Shown one piece after another: positions 1 to 12,877 of a stretch of DNA of 64,000 nt; the first letter of the stretch is position 1, and each line of letters begins with the position of its first letter. The notes below the pieces were generated by a model. It saw only the letters and a program-made list of their open reading frames with translations, had not been told where the DNA came from and did no database searches. The translations under genes were made by a program, and so were the position numbers. This DNA is from Petunia secreta (Eukaryota > Streptophyta > Magnoliopsida > Solanales > Solanaceae), in assembly GCA_029990175.1 (NCBI GenBank), contig JARKIP010000011.1:24898001-24962000 (forward strand), in the 5' to 3' direction.

Positions 1-278
1 TCCCAATTATAAGTCCGGCCGGGAACCACATTTGGTGGAACCTGAGAGGTGCCTAACACCTTCCTCTCGGATTAACCTGAACTCTTACCTAAAATTTCTA
101 GTTCGCAAGACCATATTTCGGAGTTAATTATAAAATTGACTAGAAATAAAAGTAGGTGTCCTAATACGTCTAGTTAAAAAAATATATTAGGCTGTGACTC
201 CAAGTCTTACGCATGAGTTTCAATAAGTCGAATCATGTTTCGAACTCTAACCGGTTCGAAAAAAAATGGGTGACGACA
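1..278 (+). repeat. 3' part of the 5' LTR of element A
   Basis: This stretch matches 16855-17129 nearly base for base, from TCCCAATTATAA to the terminal GACA. It is followed directly by a primer-binding site, as expected for the end of a 5' LTR. The rest of the LTR lies outside the window. About 19 substitutions and one indel separate the copies. Confidence 0.88.
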
Positions 279-281
279 GAA

Positions 282-298
282 TGGCGACTCCACTGGGA
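282..298 (+). other. Primer-binding site of element A
   Basis: TGGCGACTCCACTGGGA begins three bases after the LTR end. It resembles the primer-binding sites of Ogre/Tat elements, which I recall as complementary to a tRNA-Arg 3' end. The tRNA assignment is from memory. Confidence 0.75.
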
Positions 299-2749
299 AT
301 AATCAAGGTTCTAACCATAATGTACTTTGAATTAGGATTCTTTACTTGTTTTATTTTCTTGCCATTTTTTTAGACTAACTTTTCTTCGTTTCCTTTTTTG
401 CAGGATTGAGGTTTATCTTTAGATTTTCAACTTTTGGAATTCCATTTTTCTAAAATTGCTCGGTTATAATTGTTTATGTCACTTTCTCCACTCCTGGAAA
501 TCGACACTTGCACACACCATGAACGATTACGTGGATCTCACGATTGTTCCACTCACAAAACACCCTTTACGGGGAATGGTTTGAAATCTAGTTTGTTTGT
601 GGTACAACCAATAATTCTAAATGTTCTCACCCCTCGGTTATCTGCCTGGGGGAACCATGTCCTTGTTTAGATTTCCCAACTCTTAGTTACACTCTGTTTA
701 GAAATCATACATCATATCATATTTAGAAAAAGTATGACTTCGGCTCATGTCTAAGTCTACTAGTTCACCATATTTGAATGGACCGAATGGGTTGTTGACC
801 CTAAGGGACGTTCGGATATGTTACGTGCATTCATTTAAAGTTGAATGTGTCTAATATAGACCATTTGTTCTCATAAAAAGGGGGCAGTCTAATAGTTTAT
901 TTTGGTTTCAAGTTGTCACAAGCCATGAAGACTGGGAAGGTCGAAGAAAACATAGACTTTAAATTAATTTTTCTACTTCTATGTAACAAAATCAATTATT
1001 TATTTCTATTTACCTATAAAAAATCGTTATTTCTATATTTATACAACAAAATCAATTATTTTATAAAATTATTTTTGTTCATTTTGGGTTATGAGAACGA
1101 TTGGGGTGACACATAATACACGTTCAATATTTAAATAACATACTCAAACTTAAGAAGGCTTAACATCCCTGGCTTGTTAAAGTCCATTAGCCAACTTCGT
1201 CCAAAAGTGTCATCAAATGACGCCTATCATGCATATTATGAGTGTTGATCCTATTAGGCCTACCTACGGCACAAAAGAGGTCCCTTGCATCATAAAGTGT
1301 GGTACGTTTGCATTTGGTAATGATTACCTTAACACTGACTGTTTTCATGTATTAGTTTTACTCCCGCTCCTGAGATTCACTTGTGCATTCTGGCCGACCA
1401 TCATATTGGACAAGAGTCAAAGGACCAGTTATGCCAAACAACTGAACCTGCAGTACATTCCAAGCATGTCGAGAACCTTAGTGGAGCTGGAGCGTTAGTT
1501 GTTTTCTTAAATAAAATACAACTACGAGTCGTTAGCTTTTGTTTTCTTTGTTTTCAACTTTCTTTCATCATTGTTTCCTTTCGAAGACTATTTCTCAAGT
1601 AATAAAAGCATTTCCTACTTTTTACTTTTGAATATCCATCATTCATTTTCTAACAAATCATTTTAGTTCCATTGAATTTGCGACTACGATGTGAGAGAGG
1701 AGTCCGAAACGACGAGTACAGGCCATGCTATGATGATTCGATAAAGGACGTTTAAGGAACTTCATGGTTAATCGCGGAAATCTTATAGCAGAAAACTGAG
1801 GCAACAGAATATTGAGGAAGATGAATTACAATTCAAGGCGAAATAATAGAAATACATATTAGAAGCAGAACTAGACAATCTCGAACGGATCAAAAGCATA
1901 CTCGAGCAAGTGACAATCATGGATAGAAAAGTATGAACACAACAAGCAATAGAATGGCGAAGGCATTTACCAAGGAAGTTAGAGCCAGACAGTTCATAAA
2001 GTAGAATTTTTCAAATCGAGACAAAGCAAGATCCTTATATCATGCATACAATATTGATAAGAGGAGCATTAATATAAGCAAAGATGGATCGCGAAGTACA
2101 ACTAAAATCCCTCTACTCAGACACAATTAAGAGATACTACGAATCAAAGTCATGGAATTTGAATTACGTAGCGACGTGATTCCCAAGAGGGGATACGCAG
2201 GCAGCCTACTCAAGTCACGGTCATATCATAAGAGAATTTTATTGAACACTGGGGCAGAAGTTTTTTAGTTTCTCTCAAAAAATACAAAAAATGCATCATA
2301 ACACACTAGAGCAGAATTTTTGAGGGACCTCAAAATTCAAGAAAATTACAAGCAGCACACTGGGGCAGAAATTTTGAGTTTCCCTTAAAATTTCAAAGTG
2401 GAGGATCTTTGAGCGGTAAATGTCGCAGTCTATGATTCAATGGGATAAATTTGCATTACTCTTTAAATATTATTTTTCTCAAAACACGTGCATATTTCTT
2501 TTCGTTATCCATTTTTACTCACAGCTCTACCAAGGTTCGATGCTCAAAAAGGACGACATTACAAGGAGACAATTATACAAGATGCAGAAGCAGAGTGCAA
2601 CACAGCAAATACACAAGTCAACCTCCCTCCAAAAAAAATTCACAAATTTTCTTTGATTGCAGGTTTACACAGGTACTGAGTATACCTAACAACTCTTGCA
2701 AAGCAATATTTATCAGATTGACAGAAGCACAGAGTCCACGTTGCTGGAC

Positions 2750-3350
2750 ATATAAGGTTCGCGTTTGTGAACATGACAACAATGACAAGTAAAATAGGGT
2801 CCGTATTTGTGGACATAGTTCGACAATTTGAAGCCGAGTAGGTTCGCATTCGTGGGCATAGTTCAGCGATTTCAAGCAGAGTAGGGTTCGTTTTTGTGGC
2901 ATAGTTCAACAGTTTGAAGCAAAGTAGGGTTCGCGTTTGTGGGCATAGTTCATCAATTTAAAACAGCATAAAGTCCGCGTTTGTGGACATAGTCAGCAAC
3001 TTGAGGAAGCATGTATAGTCCGCGTCGGTGGGCACATTCAACAGTGAAAGCATCATAGGCTCCGCGTATGTGGATATAGTCAGCAATTATAGTAGCATAG
3101 AGTCTGTGTTTGTGGTATAGCCGAAATTGAAGCAGCGAGGGGTCTGTGATTGTGGACAATTCAACTATGAAAGAGGAATAAGGTCGGCATTTGTGAACAT
3201 AGTATTAGAAAGGTACATGATTCGGATATGTGGATGAGACATCAATCAAACAAGCATAGGGTCCGCGTTTGTGGGCATAACATTGAAGAGACATATGATC
3301 TGCGTCACTGGACGGAAAGTACAGAGTCCGCCTTTGGGACGAGATATCAA
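2750..3350 (+). repeat. Imperfect tandem array, unit about 55-60 bp, in element A
   Basis: About ten diverged copies of a unit with the core GTCCGCGTTTGTGGACATAG followed by a CAACAATTTGAAGC-like segment. Copies are recognisable near 2756, 2801, 2848, 2886, 2926, 2972, 3018, 3060, 3110, 3150 and 3260. Tandem arrays between pol and the 3' LTR are common in Tat/Ogre elements. The array yields several short shadow frames but no convincing protein. Confidence 0.75.
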
Positions 3351-4321
3351 ACAAACTTAAGACAAGACAACTACTCAGCTCAACAGGGAAGTTTACTTTA
3401 CCTTTATCTTTGTTTGCACTTATCTTGATTTTACTGCAGGACACTCTCCGATCTCTCGACAAACCCTTGAGCCAATTCATGTACTTTCATACTTACTCCC
3501 GAAAGTCACTACGCTACATGAAATTGCGCACCGCAAAACCTCAAATACATACTATGAACCATTTCGGAACGCCATTCAAGAAGCTTAGTCCTTTACAATA
3601 TCTTTTCTATACCCACAAGCTATCTATTTTGCCAAGCTCCAAAGCGCTCAAATCTACATTTCCATACTTGTACCGATAATCTTCCTAATTTTTCCTTTTC
3701 GATTGGGTGTCACTTTTGTATTCCTTCCTATTCAGGCCTATCTGTGTCAATCATGCATGTTGTGCTTAATCGTGGCCATCTGTTTAAATCGTGCACATTT
3801 ATCATGTTTTACTTCCCGATATTCCCTAGTTTTTTCGAGACAATATTGAAGGCAAGATGACTCATTTATCGAGATGAAGTGGAAACTATGTACGTATAAA
3901 CTCCTCTTTATGGGTGTATAGCGCGCCACATTTTCATAACTAGGATGATTATAAGCTTCTTTTCCCACGCTCGATCTATTGATGATATCTCATCTTTGAT
4001 AATGTCTCTACTCCATTCTTCCATCATCTATCTCGCCAAGTTGCAAAGCACATCAAATCTAAACTTTACATAATTGGACAAGTTTACTCTTGACATCCAA
4101 AATCGTGCATCATAAACATCTCACACATGCAACATGCCATTCTAGAACTACACACGGCCTGATTCTCGTGAAACTCGAGATATGTAGGCAATTCAGAAAC
4201 TGGGGTTCGGCCAAAATACCCCCCAAAACTCATATTTTCCTTTCCAACATTTTGCCCGCCGTCGTAACAAAATTGGCTACTTCGTCAACTATCTTTGCCC
4301 GAAGATTCTTTTCATCATCCC

Positions 4322-4339
4322 CGGGCAAAGAGGGGCAGC
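4322..4339 (+). other. Polypurine tract of element A
   Basis: CGGGCAAAGAGGGGCAGC lies immediately before the 3' LTR start (TGTTGACACCC). In element B the same position on the other strand reads GGGTAAAGAGGGGCAGC, so both elements share this plus-strand priming site. Confidence 0.75.
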
Positions 4340-6413
4340 TGTTGACACCCAATTTATCCCTCTTTTTCTTACAATTGGCTATGTTTAATCTAAAGATGCA
4401 ATATTGACTATTTGTGCATAATTTGAACTAGAAGGCATTCATTTACATGTGTTATCTTCTACTTATATTACATGCTTAATTGTGGCTATATTACGTATTT
4501 TTGCATGATTTAAGCTATTTGTCAAAACTATGATTGTTTGTGCAATTTAGTCCATTTATAGCATTTAGTAAATATGTGTGGCTAATTATGCTTAATTAAT
4601 TTGACTTGACCTAAGTTGTATGCATTTTCTTCTTTTATATACAATATCTATTTCTTTTGTCTTGCTCAGTACCTTTAGTTAAATATTAGTCCGATTAATT
4701 ACATCCAGCCCATTATTTTTAACTCATGTGTCGTATCCTTTTAGAATTCAAATTATTTTAGAGAACTTGGTAAAATACATCCTTTTTTTTTAATTTCAAA
4801 ATCTGATTTGGTGTAATATTTTCAATTAATTTCATAATCTCCCAAATCATCTAATCACTCCCTCAATCTCTCACGTCATCTCTATCTTTTTTCCTCTCCC
4901 ATTTTTTTGACTACATACATCACCACCAAAGGAAAATTCTCAAAAAATCAATCTCTCAATCCCAACTTCCCAAATCGAGATCCTTATCACTCAATTTTCT
5001 CAATATCCTCTAATCACTCCCCCAATCTCTTCCCCCAATCTCTCCTAAATCATTCTCAATCAAAATCCCTGAATTTGGAGTTATCTCCAACGTCTCTCAT
5101 CTTTCCCTAATTCTTAACAACATACATTATCTATATGTCCAAATCCCCCTTAATCTCTCTCGTTATCTTCCTCAATCTCTCCAATCACTCATTAATCCAC
5201 TCTCATATAATTAACATATAGGCCCAACGTATATATCCCTCTTTTGATACAAAATAAATCACCCTCAAATCCTCCAAATCTCCCAAAATTTCTCACAATC
5301 CCTCGAAATCAGAATCCCTCAAATCAATTCTCCCTAATCAATCCCCTAACATCCTCCTCCTCAATCTTCCCCAACGGTCTAATCCCCATGATCACTCCAA
5401 ATTGAAAATCAAATTCTTTCCAAAATAAGGCTCCAACAATGATTACATAAACAGTACCAAATGGGGATAAAGGCACTGATCATTCTCCCTATGAAACACA
5501 ATACACATCCAAATACCTTCATTTTCCTCCTCTTTACACCGTACCACCAACAATGACAGTACACACACCCATACACAGTGATCAACATAGATACACTTCT
5601 CTATACACGCCAACACAATATATATCAAAAGGGGTTATCTTCTTCATCCTTTGCACCTACACACACAAACACTCCTTCAATACACAGACACTCAGTATAA
5701 ATACGTACATACATCCCACATACCTCCTCATCTTCTTCACCCATTACATCCATCATCAGAACATATACACACACAATTCACCATACAAAACCAAGGCCAG
5801 TTGAACATACATCATTCCACACACACCACCAAGATCAGGAGCACCAGTACAGATTTAAAATGGCTATACTTATATGAACAGATTCTATACACAAGGCTAC
5901 ACAGCTGTGACTAATGAAAAATATTTATTTTAAGGCCTATATACTGATTTGAATGGATACTACACGGTCAATGACATCTTGGATGCCAATACAAGTCCCG
6001 TCCTGTTATATACAATGTCCATTTCTATGTCCCGAAAAACAAAACAATGGGCGATGACGATACGTATTACTTTGCAAAGTAAGCGATAGTGGAGTAGTGG
6101 GATTGGTGGTGCTTGGCATTGCAAACCGGCCCGGGCTCCGTGTTTGCAGCCGTACCAATATCCCTAACCTCTACTTGATGCAATACACCAATTTGAACCT
6201 AAACTCTTACAAAATTTATTTTTCCTTTTTATTATGTATTATTATTATCATTACCATTATTATTATTACTATTAATTATTAAACTAATCATTTTTTTTGT
6301 GAGGCACATTCGGATGGATATTTTTGAGACGACACTCCAAAAATGCTTCTAATACAATTTACTATTGTGTTCTTTCAATTTACATTTTATTGTTATTAAT
6401 TTATTGGCATACT
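4340..6413 (+). repeat. 3' LTR of element A, first segment
   Basis: Starts TGTTGACACCCAATTTATCC right after the polypurine tract. It continues to 6413, where element B begins, and resumes at 16689. Joined length is about 2515 bp. The stretch 4850-5810 is rich in C, A and T on this strand (TCTCCCAATC-like and ACACAC-like runs) and gives only low-complexity frames. Confidence 0.82.
6409..6413. repeat. Left target-site duplication of element B
   Basis: ATACT immediately before the LTR start TGTTGAAC. The identical ATACT follows the other end of the element at 16684-16688. Confidence 0.9.
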
Positions 6414-7164
6414 TGTTGAACCCCAAAAATTACCTCGAAAAGGATGAATTTCGGAATATCAAATGAATGGACTAACTCTTTTGGAGTCTTTGGAGACGCC
6501 ATCCAATTTAAGAAAAACAGGGAACCAAATTAGCAAATGCGTGCAAAAACTCCGTTTTTGGAAAAAGGCAGTCCTTTCAGAGATTCTAAGTAAGAGGTTT
6601 TCTAATTTTGAAAGAAGGTTTTTAAGGCACTTCCGAACTTTCGTTAAAAAACGGTTAATCCGACAGGTTTCAAAAATATTTGCAAAATATGCTTTTCTAG
6701 AAAATTTATCTAAAAATAATTAATTGAAATAAAACTTATTTATGAAAAATATTTAATTTGCACGCATTTTGCTAAATGGCCCCAGTTTGCAATAAATTAA
6801 ATAACAACTTCAGGATTAAAGGTAATGAACATAAAGTAAATAAATAACTCAAACAATCAATATTTATTCATAAATAATTATTTTACAAATAAATTGTCTA
6901 AGTAAAACTTATCTATCTATTAAATTAAGTAATGAAATGAGTGAGAATAGTAGAACCCGAAATAAAAACTCGTAAACGAGCCTTGAAAATAATATTCTCA
7001 ACTTGAGTCCCGATCTCGACACCAAGTGACTCCAATGCAATGTATATCCACATTTGTAAGTTAGCCAAACGCGTCCCCAAGTTATTCGTGCCAAAATGTG
7101 CCTCTCAAAAAATATGAAAATGAAATTGGATTAGTACGATAATAAAATATAATAACTAATGAAA

Positions 7165-7275
7165 ATAAAATAATAATAATAATAATAATAAAGTAATAAA
7201 ATAATAATAATAATAATAAAATATATAATATTAATAATAATAATAATAGTAATAAAATAATAATAAAAGTAATGG
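7165..7275. repeat. TAA/AAT microsatellite in left LTR of B
   Basis: Interrupted runs of the trinucleotide. The matching run in the right LTR (about 14740-14862) has a different length and different interruptions, as expected for slippage after insertion. Confidence 0.85.
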
Positions 7276-8716
7276 GGTTTTATTTTTGTAAAATTTAGGC
7301 TCAGGTTTGTATGGCGTGTCGCGTAGAGGCTCGGGATTTTGATACGGCTTCAAACACGGAGCCCGGACCGGTTGCCATTCCAAGTACCAAATCCATCACT
7401 CTAATCATGACTTGCATTGCATTGAAGTGCATACATTCATCATCACCTATTTGCTTTAGGGACACGGGGACGGGACTGTTCAAGTGTAGTATCATGTTCA
7501 AATCAATCCCAAGGCCTCAATACGTGTATATGTATTTTTCATTGGCAAAAAAGAGTGCAATATCTGTTCAAGATCAGTAAGTCCCACAGCGTATGGCATC
7601 TGTTTAATATCAGTAGGTCCCACAGCGCATTTTAGCAGAGTGCATTTTTAGACAGAATTGGATGATATTTCCGGTGAGTTCAATAAAAAAAACCCAACAC
7701 ACGGGACCACCATCGTCCAAACAGTCGTAACTCATTCAGTGGGTCAAGCAGATCCATTACACATTTCAATGGAAACGGGCCAAACAAAGATGTGCAAATA
7801 AGTGGGTTACCGAAAAAATGAATTCTCCAGTGGGGAAACAGCGACCATGAGGGAAAAATTCATGGCGATATAGAGGAGCGACTACCAAGATGGTGCCACT
7901 GCTACTCCAACTCTCCCTTCACCAATTTCAATCGTGAACTCAAGAACAACAGGAGAACAAAGTTAGACAGCATCATAATCAAAACAAGCCATAGGCTTAC
8001 ACAGCCTTTAACGAAACAATATACAGAACACCGGTCAAATTCCGGAATGCAGAGTGAAATATTCTGGTAAATGAAATCAAACCCAGAACCAGTTAGTGAA
8101 AGCAATAGACAACAATTTTCAGCGCTATGTCAATAAAAGTCAAGTGAGAGACCCAAAACTTGGTCACAACAGAACAAGAACCATATTAGTCCAAATTACA
8201 AACCAAGGACCTGCAAACGCAGACACACAGTAACAAACAAGATCTGAAAAGAAATAATCAGGGGACTCAACCACGACGGCGACCAAAATTCCGGCTGGAT
8301 TTCTGGTGAACAAAATCAGCAGAAACACGGTGAAGGAGGAGCGACACCAGCTCTGCTGCAGCGGCATCGCTACAGCTCCACAACACCCTCATCAATTTCA
8401 GCCATGAATTAAATAAACAAAAGGGGAACAGAGTTCGACGACGAGAGGATATTCCAGCGAGAGTACCACCGTCGATCCCTTTGGTTTCAATCAACCCACT
8501 CTCTCTATTTTCAGGCGACGGTTTTAACTGTGGGTGTCGTGTGTTTGAAGAGGGTAAGGTATATGGGAAGATGATGATGAATCCCCTTCTCTGTTTTAGA
8601 TCGGAGTGGGTTTCTGTGTTTGCTGTTGGAATGAGGAAGATGAGAGGGGTGGGGGTGTTTTTTTTTTAATCTGATTTTTTGGTATGGTAATGGATTTATT
8701 TTTTGTGAGGAAAATG

Positions 8717-8718
<2 letters not shown>

Positions 8719-8762
<44 letters not shown>
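8719..8762. repeat. (GT)22 microsatellite in left LTR of B
   Basis: Uninterrupted GT run of 44 bases. The equivalent site in the right LTR (16305-16320) has only 8 units. Confidence 0.92.
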
Positions 8763-8768
<6 letters not shown>

Positions 8769-9125
8769 CGTGGGGTAATATTTGTAAAGGAGAGAAGAAG
8801 ATGATGATATATGTATGTGTTTTTTGTAGATCTGATTTTTGTAGGGTGTAGTGAAGGTGATGATAAGTTGTGAGGAGGAAGATGAATGAATAGTGTGTGT
8901 GGTGCTAGGGTTTTAGATTTTATAGGGAGTGAGGGTGAGGATTTTTAGAATTTGGCTAGGAAAGTGGGAAATTCATATTGTGTAAATAAGCTAAGACTTA
9001 AAATGAAGAACGATTGCGGCCCTTTTTCGCTAAAATTATGAACTTAATTTATTCTAAAAATTAACCTTATTTTAAATATAATTAGACGTTAATTGAAAAT
9101 TTCGGGACAAAATTGGGTGTCAACA

Positions 9126-9142
9126 GCTGCCCCTCTTTACCC
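9126..9142 (-). other. Polypurine tract of element B
   Basis: On the minus strand GGGTAAAGAGGGGCAGC directly precedes the LTR start TGTTGACACCC. This fixes the left LTR as the 3' LTR. Confidence 0.78.
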
Positions 9143-9987
9143 GAAAAGGATGAAAGAGTTTTCAGGGTAAAGAAAGTTGACGTGAAAACCAATTTTGTCA
9201 CGGTAAAGCCAAGACTCTGATTCCTGGGATCAAAATGCGAGGCTTATGGACATGACCGAGCTCCGGTTTCCGAGTTGCCTACATATCTCGGGCTGAAAAA
9301 AAATCAGGCCATATGTAGTTCGACGCAATTTGAAAATCAAAGACGAGATAGTAACGACTACTCAAGCGCGGGAAAAGAGGCTTGTAATCACCCAAGTTAT
9401 GAAGATGTGGTCGATGACACACCCATAAAGAGGGGTTTACACAGGCATAGCTTCCACTGCACCTCGATAACCGAGTCATCTTGTCTTCAATCTCAAACCT
9501 CAGACTCTAAGGTTAACAAGAGACTTACCTCTAGGGTTGACGACTTATGCGGGTGCAATTCTTCAGGTCTTCGTAGATGAGTCTAGCTCATATCAACGAT
9601 TGCCCCAGTTCATCGCTAAGAAAAGTTCCATGCTATGCTTCAAACGCTGCTGCGGTGCTGCTAAAAATCCTGTAATAGTGTCAACAAACGGTAAGCGAGC
9701 AACTGCTAATAAATTATAATAATTGGAATAAGAAATAGATAAAGTGATAACATAAAATTTCAAATGTGGGTTGTGATATCATCAATAAGTTCTTCTTTCG
9801 ATCAACTGACGAAGTGCTCCGCCCAGGGAACCTCTAGGTTGATCATTATTCTGAAACAGTAAAGCAAGACAATAAGTAAATCGAGAACGAATTGTAAAAT
9901 GCAAGGCTTTCATAAAATAAGTTGACTAACGAGACATAATATCTCAAGTTGACTTGTCCAATCTATAGTCTATGCAGGTAACAAAAC

Positions 9988-10110
9988 ATTCAATTATAAG
10001 GCGAATGAGCCTAAAACATTCAATTATAAGGCGAACGAGCCTAAAACGTTCAATCATAAGGCGAACGAGCCCAAAACGTTCAATCATAAGATGAACGAGC
10101 ACAAATCATA
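9988..10110. repeat. Short tandem array, unit about 31 bp, in element B
   Basis: Four consecutive copies of a unit read on the plus strand as TTCAATTATAAGGCGAACGA followed by GCCTAAAACG, with small changes. A degraded second cluster lies at 10455-10550. It is non-coding in all frames. Confidence 0.82.
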
Positions 10111-12877
10111 AGATAAAGCAAAAGACACAAAATTCATTAGTGCATGTGCTTCTTCAAACTTAGCAATATCTGCAAATCACAATAATGAAAATTTAGTAAG
10201 TGTTCTCATAGCGAAATAGAAATGAAATGGATATGTTTAACAACTTGCAAGAATTATAGGAGATAGAAATGCCGTCTTTCGGCAATAAACCATGACAAAG
10301 CATAATGCTTTTAATCATGAAGAGGTAGTCTACGATACAATCTCGGAATGTGCTCCATTCAATTGATAAAGCAATGAAGCGTCTGGTCATGAAGCATCTG
10401 ATATCCTAGGGCAACTTGGAAAAACCTTCATATCCTATTTACAGGTAGATGAACCCGAATTGTTCATTTATAAGGTGAACGGGCCCAAAACGTTCATTTA
10501 TAAAGCGAACGAGCCAAAACGTTCAATTATAAGATGAACGAGTCCAAATTTGATAGCAGCCTGCGAAACAAAGTTGCAAATTAGATTAATTAAGGCAAGA
10601 TAATGCAAAACAAATAAGCGAAACCGGGTCGTGTTGCTTTTATTTATAGTGATGCAAAGTGTTGAATGCTCCCTTCAATTCATATTGAATCTAATGTTCA
10701 ATTCCTGCAAATTTAAAGTAAATGCGTTGGAAAACGAGTGAATAATAAAGTAAAGGCTATAATGAAAAGGAAAGAAATAGATTTGCGCTGCATATGCGGC
10801 AAGGCGAATAATCTCCGAAAAACTGATGGTTTACCTGAAAAACTAAAGCGAGGCATTAATTTAAAGCAAATACAAAGGCAGAATTTAAAGCAAGTGCAAA
10901 GCAAAGCAGTGCAGAAATGTAACCAGTGCAATAGCCATTTGATAAATCAATTGGCTAGACAATCGGGCAATGATGGCCTTGAGTGGATTGTCAATTAAAA
11001 ATAAGGCAATGCTTATTTTGGCGTGATTTGAAAACATAACACATGCCTCGACTTCATTGCTTATTTGGGTATGAAAATCATAGAGGTAGAAATGTCGCAT
11101 GTTCGGTAATAACTCATGGCAAAGCATAACGCTTTAAGTCATGAAAAAGGCAATGCGACGCAATCTGCAAGGCAGCTTTGAATGAGCGTTCAATAAATTG
11201 TTCATCCGTAGTGCGAATGATCCTTTCATTGTAAGCTTTCATGTTCCTACTCTCAAAGAAAAAAAAATTATTAGTTTTGGGGAGGGAGGGAGGAGCATTT
11301 TATTTGTGTTGACTTAATCTCGTTGCTGCAGATTCCTTGTCTTCCTCGGACTTGAATTTTGAATTATGTTCAGAAACTTGGCTATGAACTTAATAGCATT
11401 TGAGTTTTGACAAATAGAGGCAACGTAAAATAATTTAATGCAATATAGCAAGTAAAACAGGCATGCAAATGAAGTCAAACATGCGTTTTGAAAATTTTTT
11501 GCATTGGCTTAAACTTGTAACATATCTTAAAACAAACTGAACGTCTTTTGTCTTAGACTTTGCACTGTTCGCTTAGCCGATTACAGAGTTCTTGTCAATT
11601 CATCTTTAATAACCAACGCTGCTTCTTTCAAAATTCTGCCCCAGTTATTATCTTCCGCATCTCCAACTTGCTTTGCAAAAATTGCCCTAATTGTCCTTCT
11701 TGGGAAAAAATGAAAATATAAATGCTAAAGGCTCGAGCCCGATGGGGGAGCCTACGTATCCCTCCTTGGGAATCAGACCGTGTGTAGTTCAGCATCACTG
11801 CTTCAACGCCATATACCAACAAATAAAAGCTGCCCCAGTTGAAGTTCTAACAGTATTGCGATATCCAAAGAGAGCAGACAATAACTTTTCTGGGCATCGC
11901 TTTCAATTTGTTCAGTTGCTTTGCCATACGTCACAAGCAAAGCTTTGGCAGGTTTATCAATTTTAGTTTTGAAACATAAACAAATGCAAGAGTAAATAAT
12001 ATAATAAGAATGCAATGTATTTTATTTCAACTTTTATAATTCGAAATGAGTTGATTCAGATTAACATAAGCTTTAAAGTACAATGCAATTTAGGGCTCAA
12101 TCTGAATTAAAATTGAAAATAATGCTACTAAGTTCAATCGCCAAGTTCTTTCAAACAATGTCATTAGCTTCTGGTACTGCATCGTTCACGAGCTAGAGCG
12201 TCTACCATCAATCAGATCTTGAATCTTATGTGATTTGCATGGTCAACCACTCTTAAAAATCAAACTTCTGTTAGAGAAATAAACAAAACAAAGAAGCCTC
12301 AAAGGGTAACTATGTTAGTTTGCATGTCATTCATAAGATTGCACACAAGCAAACAACACCTAGTATTTAACGCATTTTGAGCAAAGCAAGGTAGGCAATT
12401 AACATGTGAAAATCATAAGTAGTTGAGCGTAAATAAATATGCAAACGCGTCCTACCCTGTAAGGTACCTCTTTTTGCTAGAGGTAAGCCTAAGCGCAGCA
12501 AACAAGTGGTAACGAAAAATAGTTCATGCCAAGTTCTGAGCAATTCAGATTTAGAGTAAGCAATAAATAATAACAATAATTGATAACAATCATCTTTCCA
12601 CCTTGACACTGCAATTCCATTATCCCAACTATCTTTCAAAAGTTAGTATCAACTCGAAATTCCACACAGCTCATGTTCTTCACAACATCTGCACAGAATT
12701 CTAAAACCCAAATGCCTAAACCTGAAAAAATCCTCCATACCTTTTGCAAATATCCACACTCCTCCAATCACAACTCCCAATTATTTTACAACATCCAGTT
12801 ATGAAAATTCCAACTGCTTTCAATATCAGATTGCAAATCATAAAAGGTTCCAATTGACCTTTTACAAATAAACACCC

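Larger units (their letters stand above)
279..4339 (+). other. Internal region of element A, no recognisable gag-pol
   Basis: About 4.06 kb lies between the primer-binding site and the polypurine tract. Open frames are short and none resembles a retroviral protein. It holds a motif block at 2165-2215 (GATTCCCAAG...GGGATACGCAGGC), several copies of CTGGGGCAGAA-type sequence (2250-2370), an imperfect tandem array (2750-3350), and a block at 3747-4200 homologous to the matching end of element B. A complete Ogre/Tat coding region would need several kilobases more, so this looks like a large non-autonomous derivative. Confidence 0.7.
6414..9125 (-). repeat. Left (3') LTR of element B
   Basis: Matches 13988-16683 along its whole length. 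It contains a TAA-type microsatellite (about 7165-7275) and a 22-unit GT run (8719-8762). Two open frames recur in both LTR copies (for example the one holding ARITWGRVWLTYKCGYTLHW at 6909-7094 and 14483-14668), but only because the LTRs are copies of each other. Confidence 0.92.

Noticed and set aside
2618..3480. Series of cysteine- and histidine-containing frames on the minus strand
   Set aside because: They are translations of the tandem array in element A and change frame between copies.
6909..7094. Frame conserved between two distant sites (also 14483-14668)
   Set aside because: The sites are the two LTRs of one element, so identity reflects copying, not coding constraint.
9988..10110. 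Regular short repeats resembling a CRISPR array
   Set aside because: Units are contiguous without unique spacers, lie inside a plant retrotransposon, and the window is eukaryotic.
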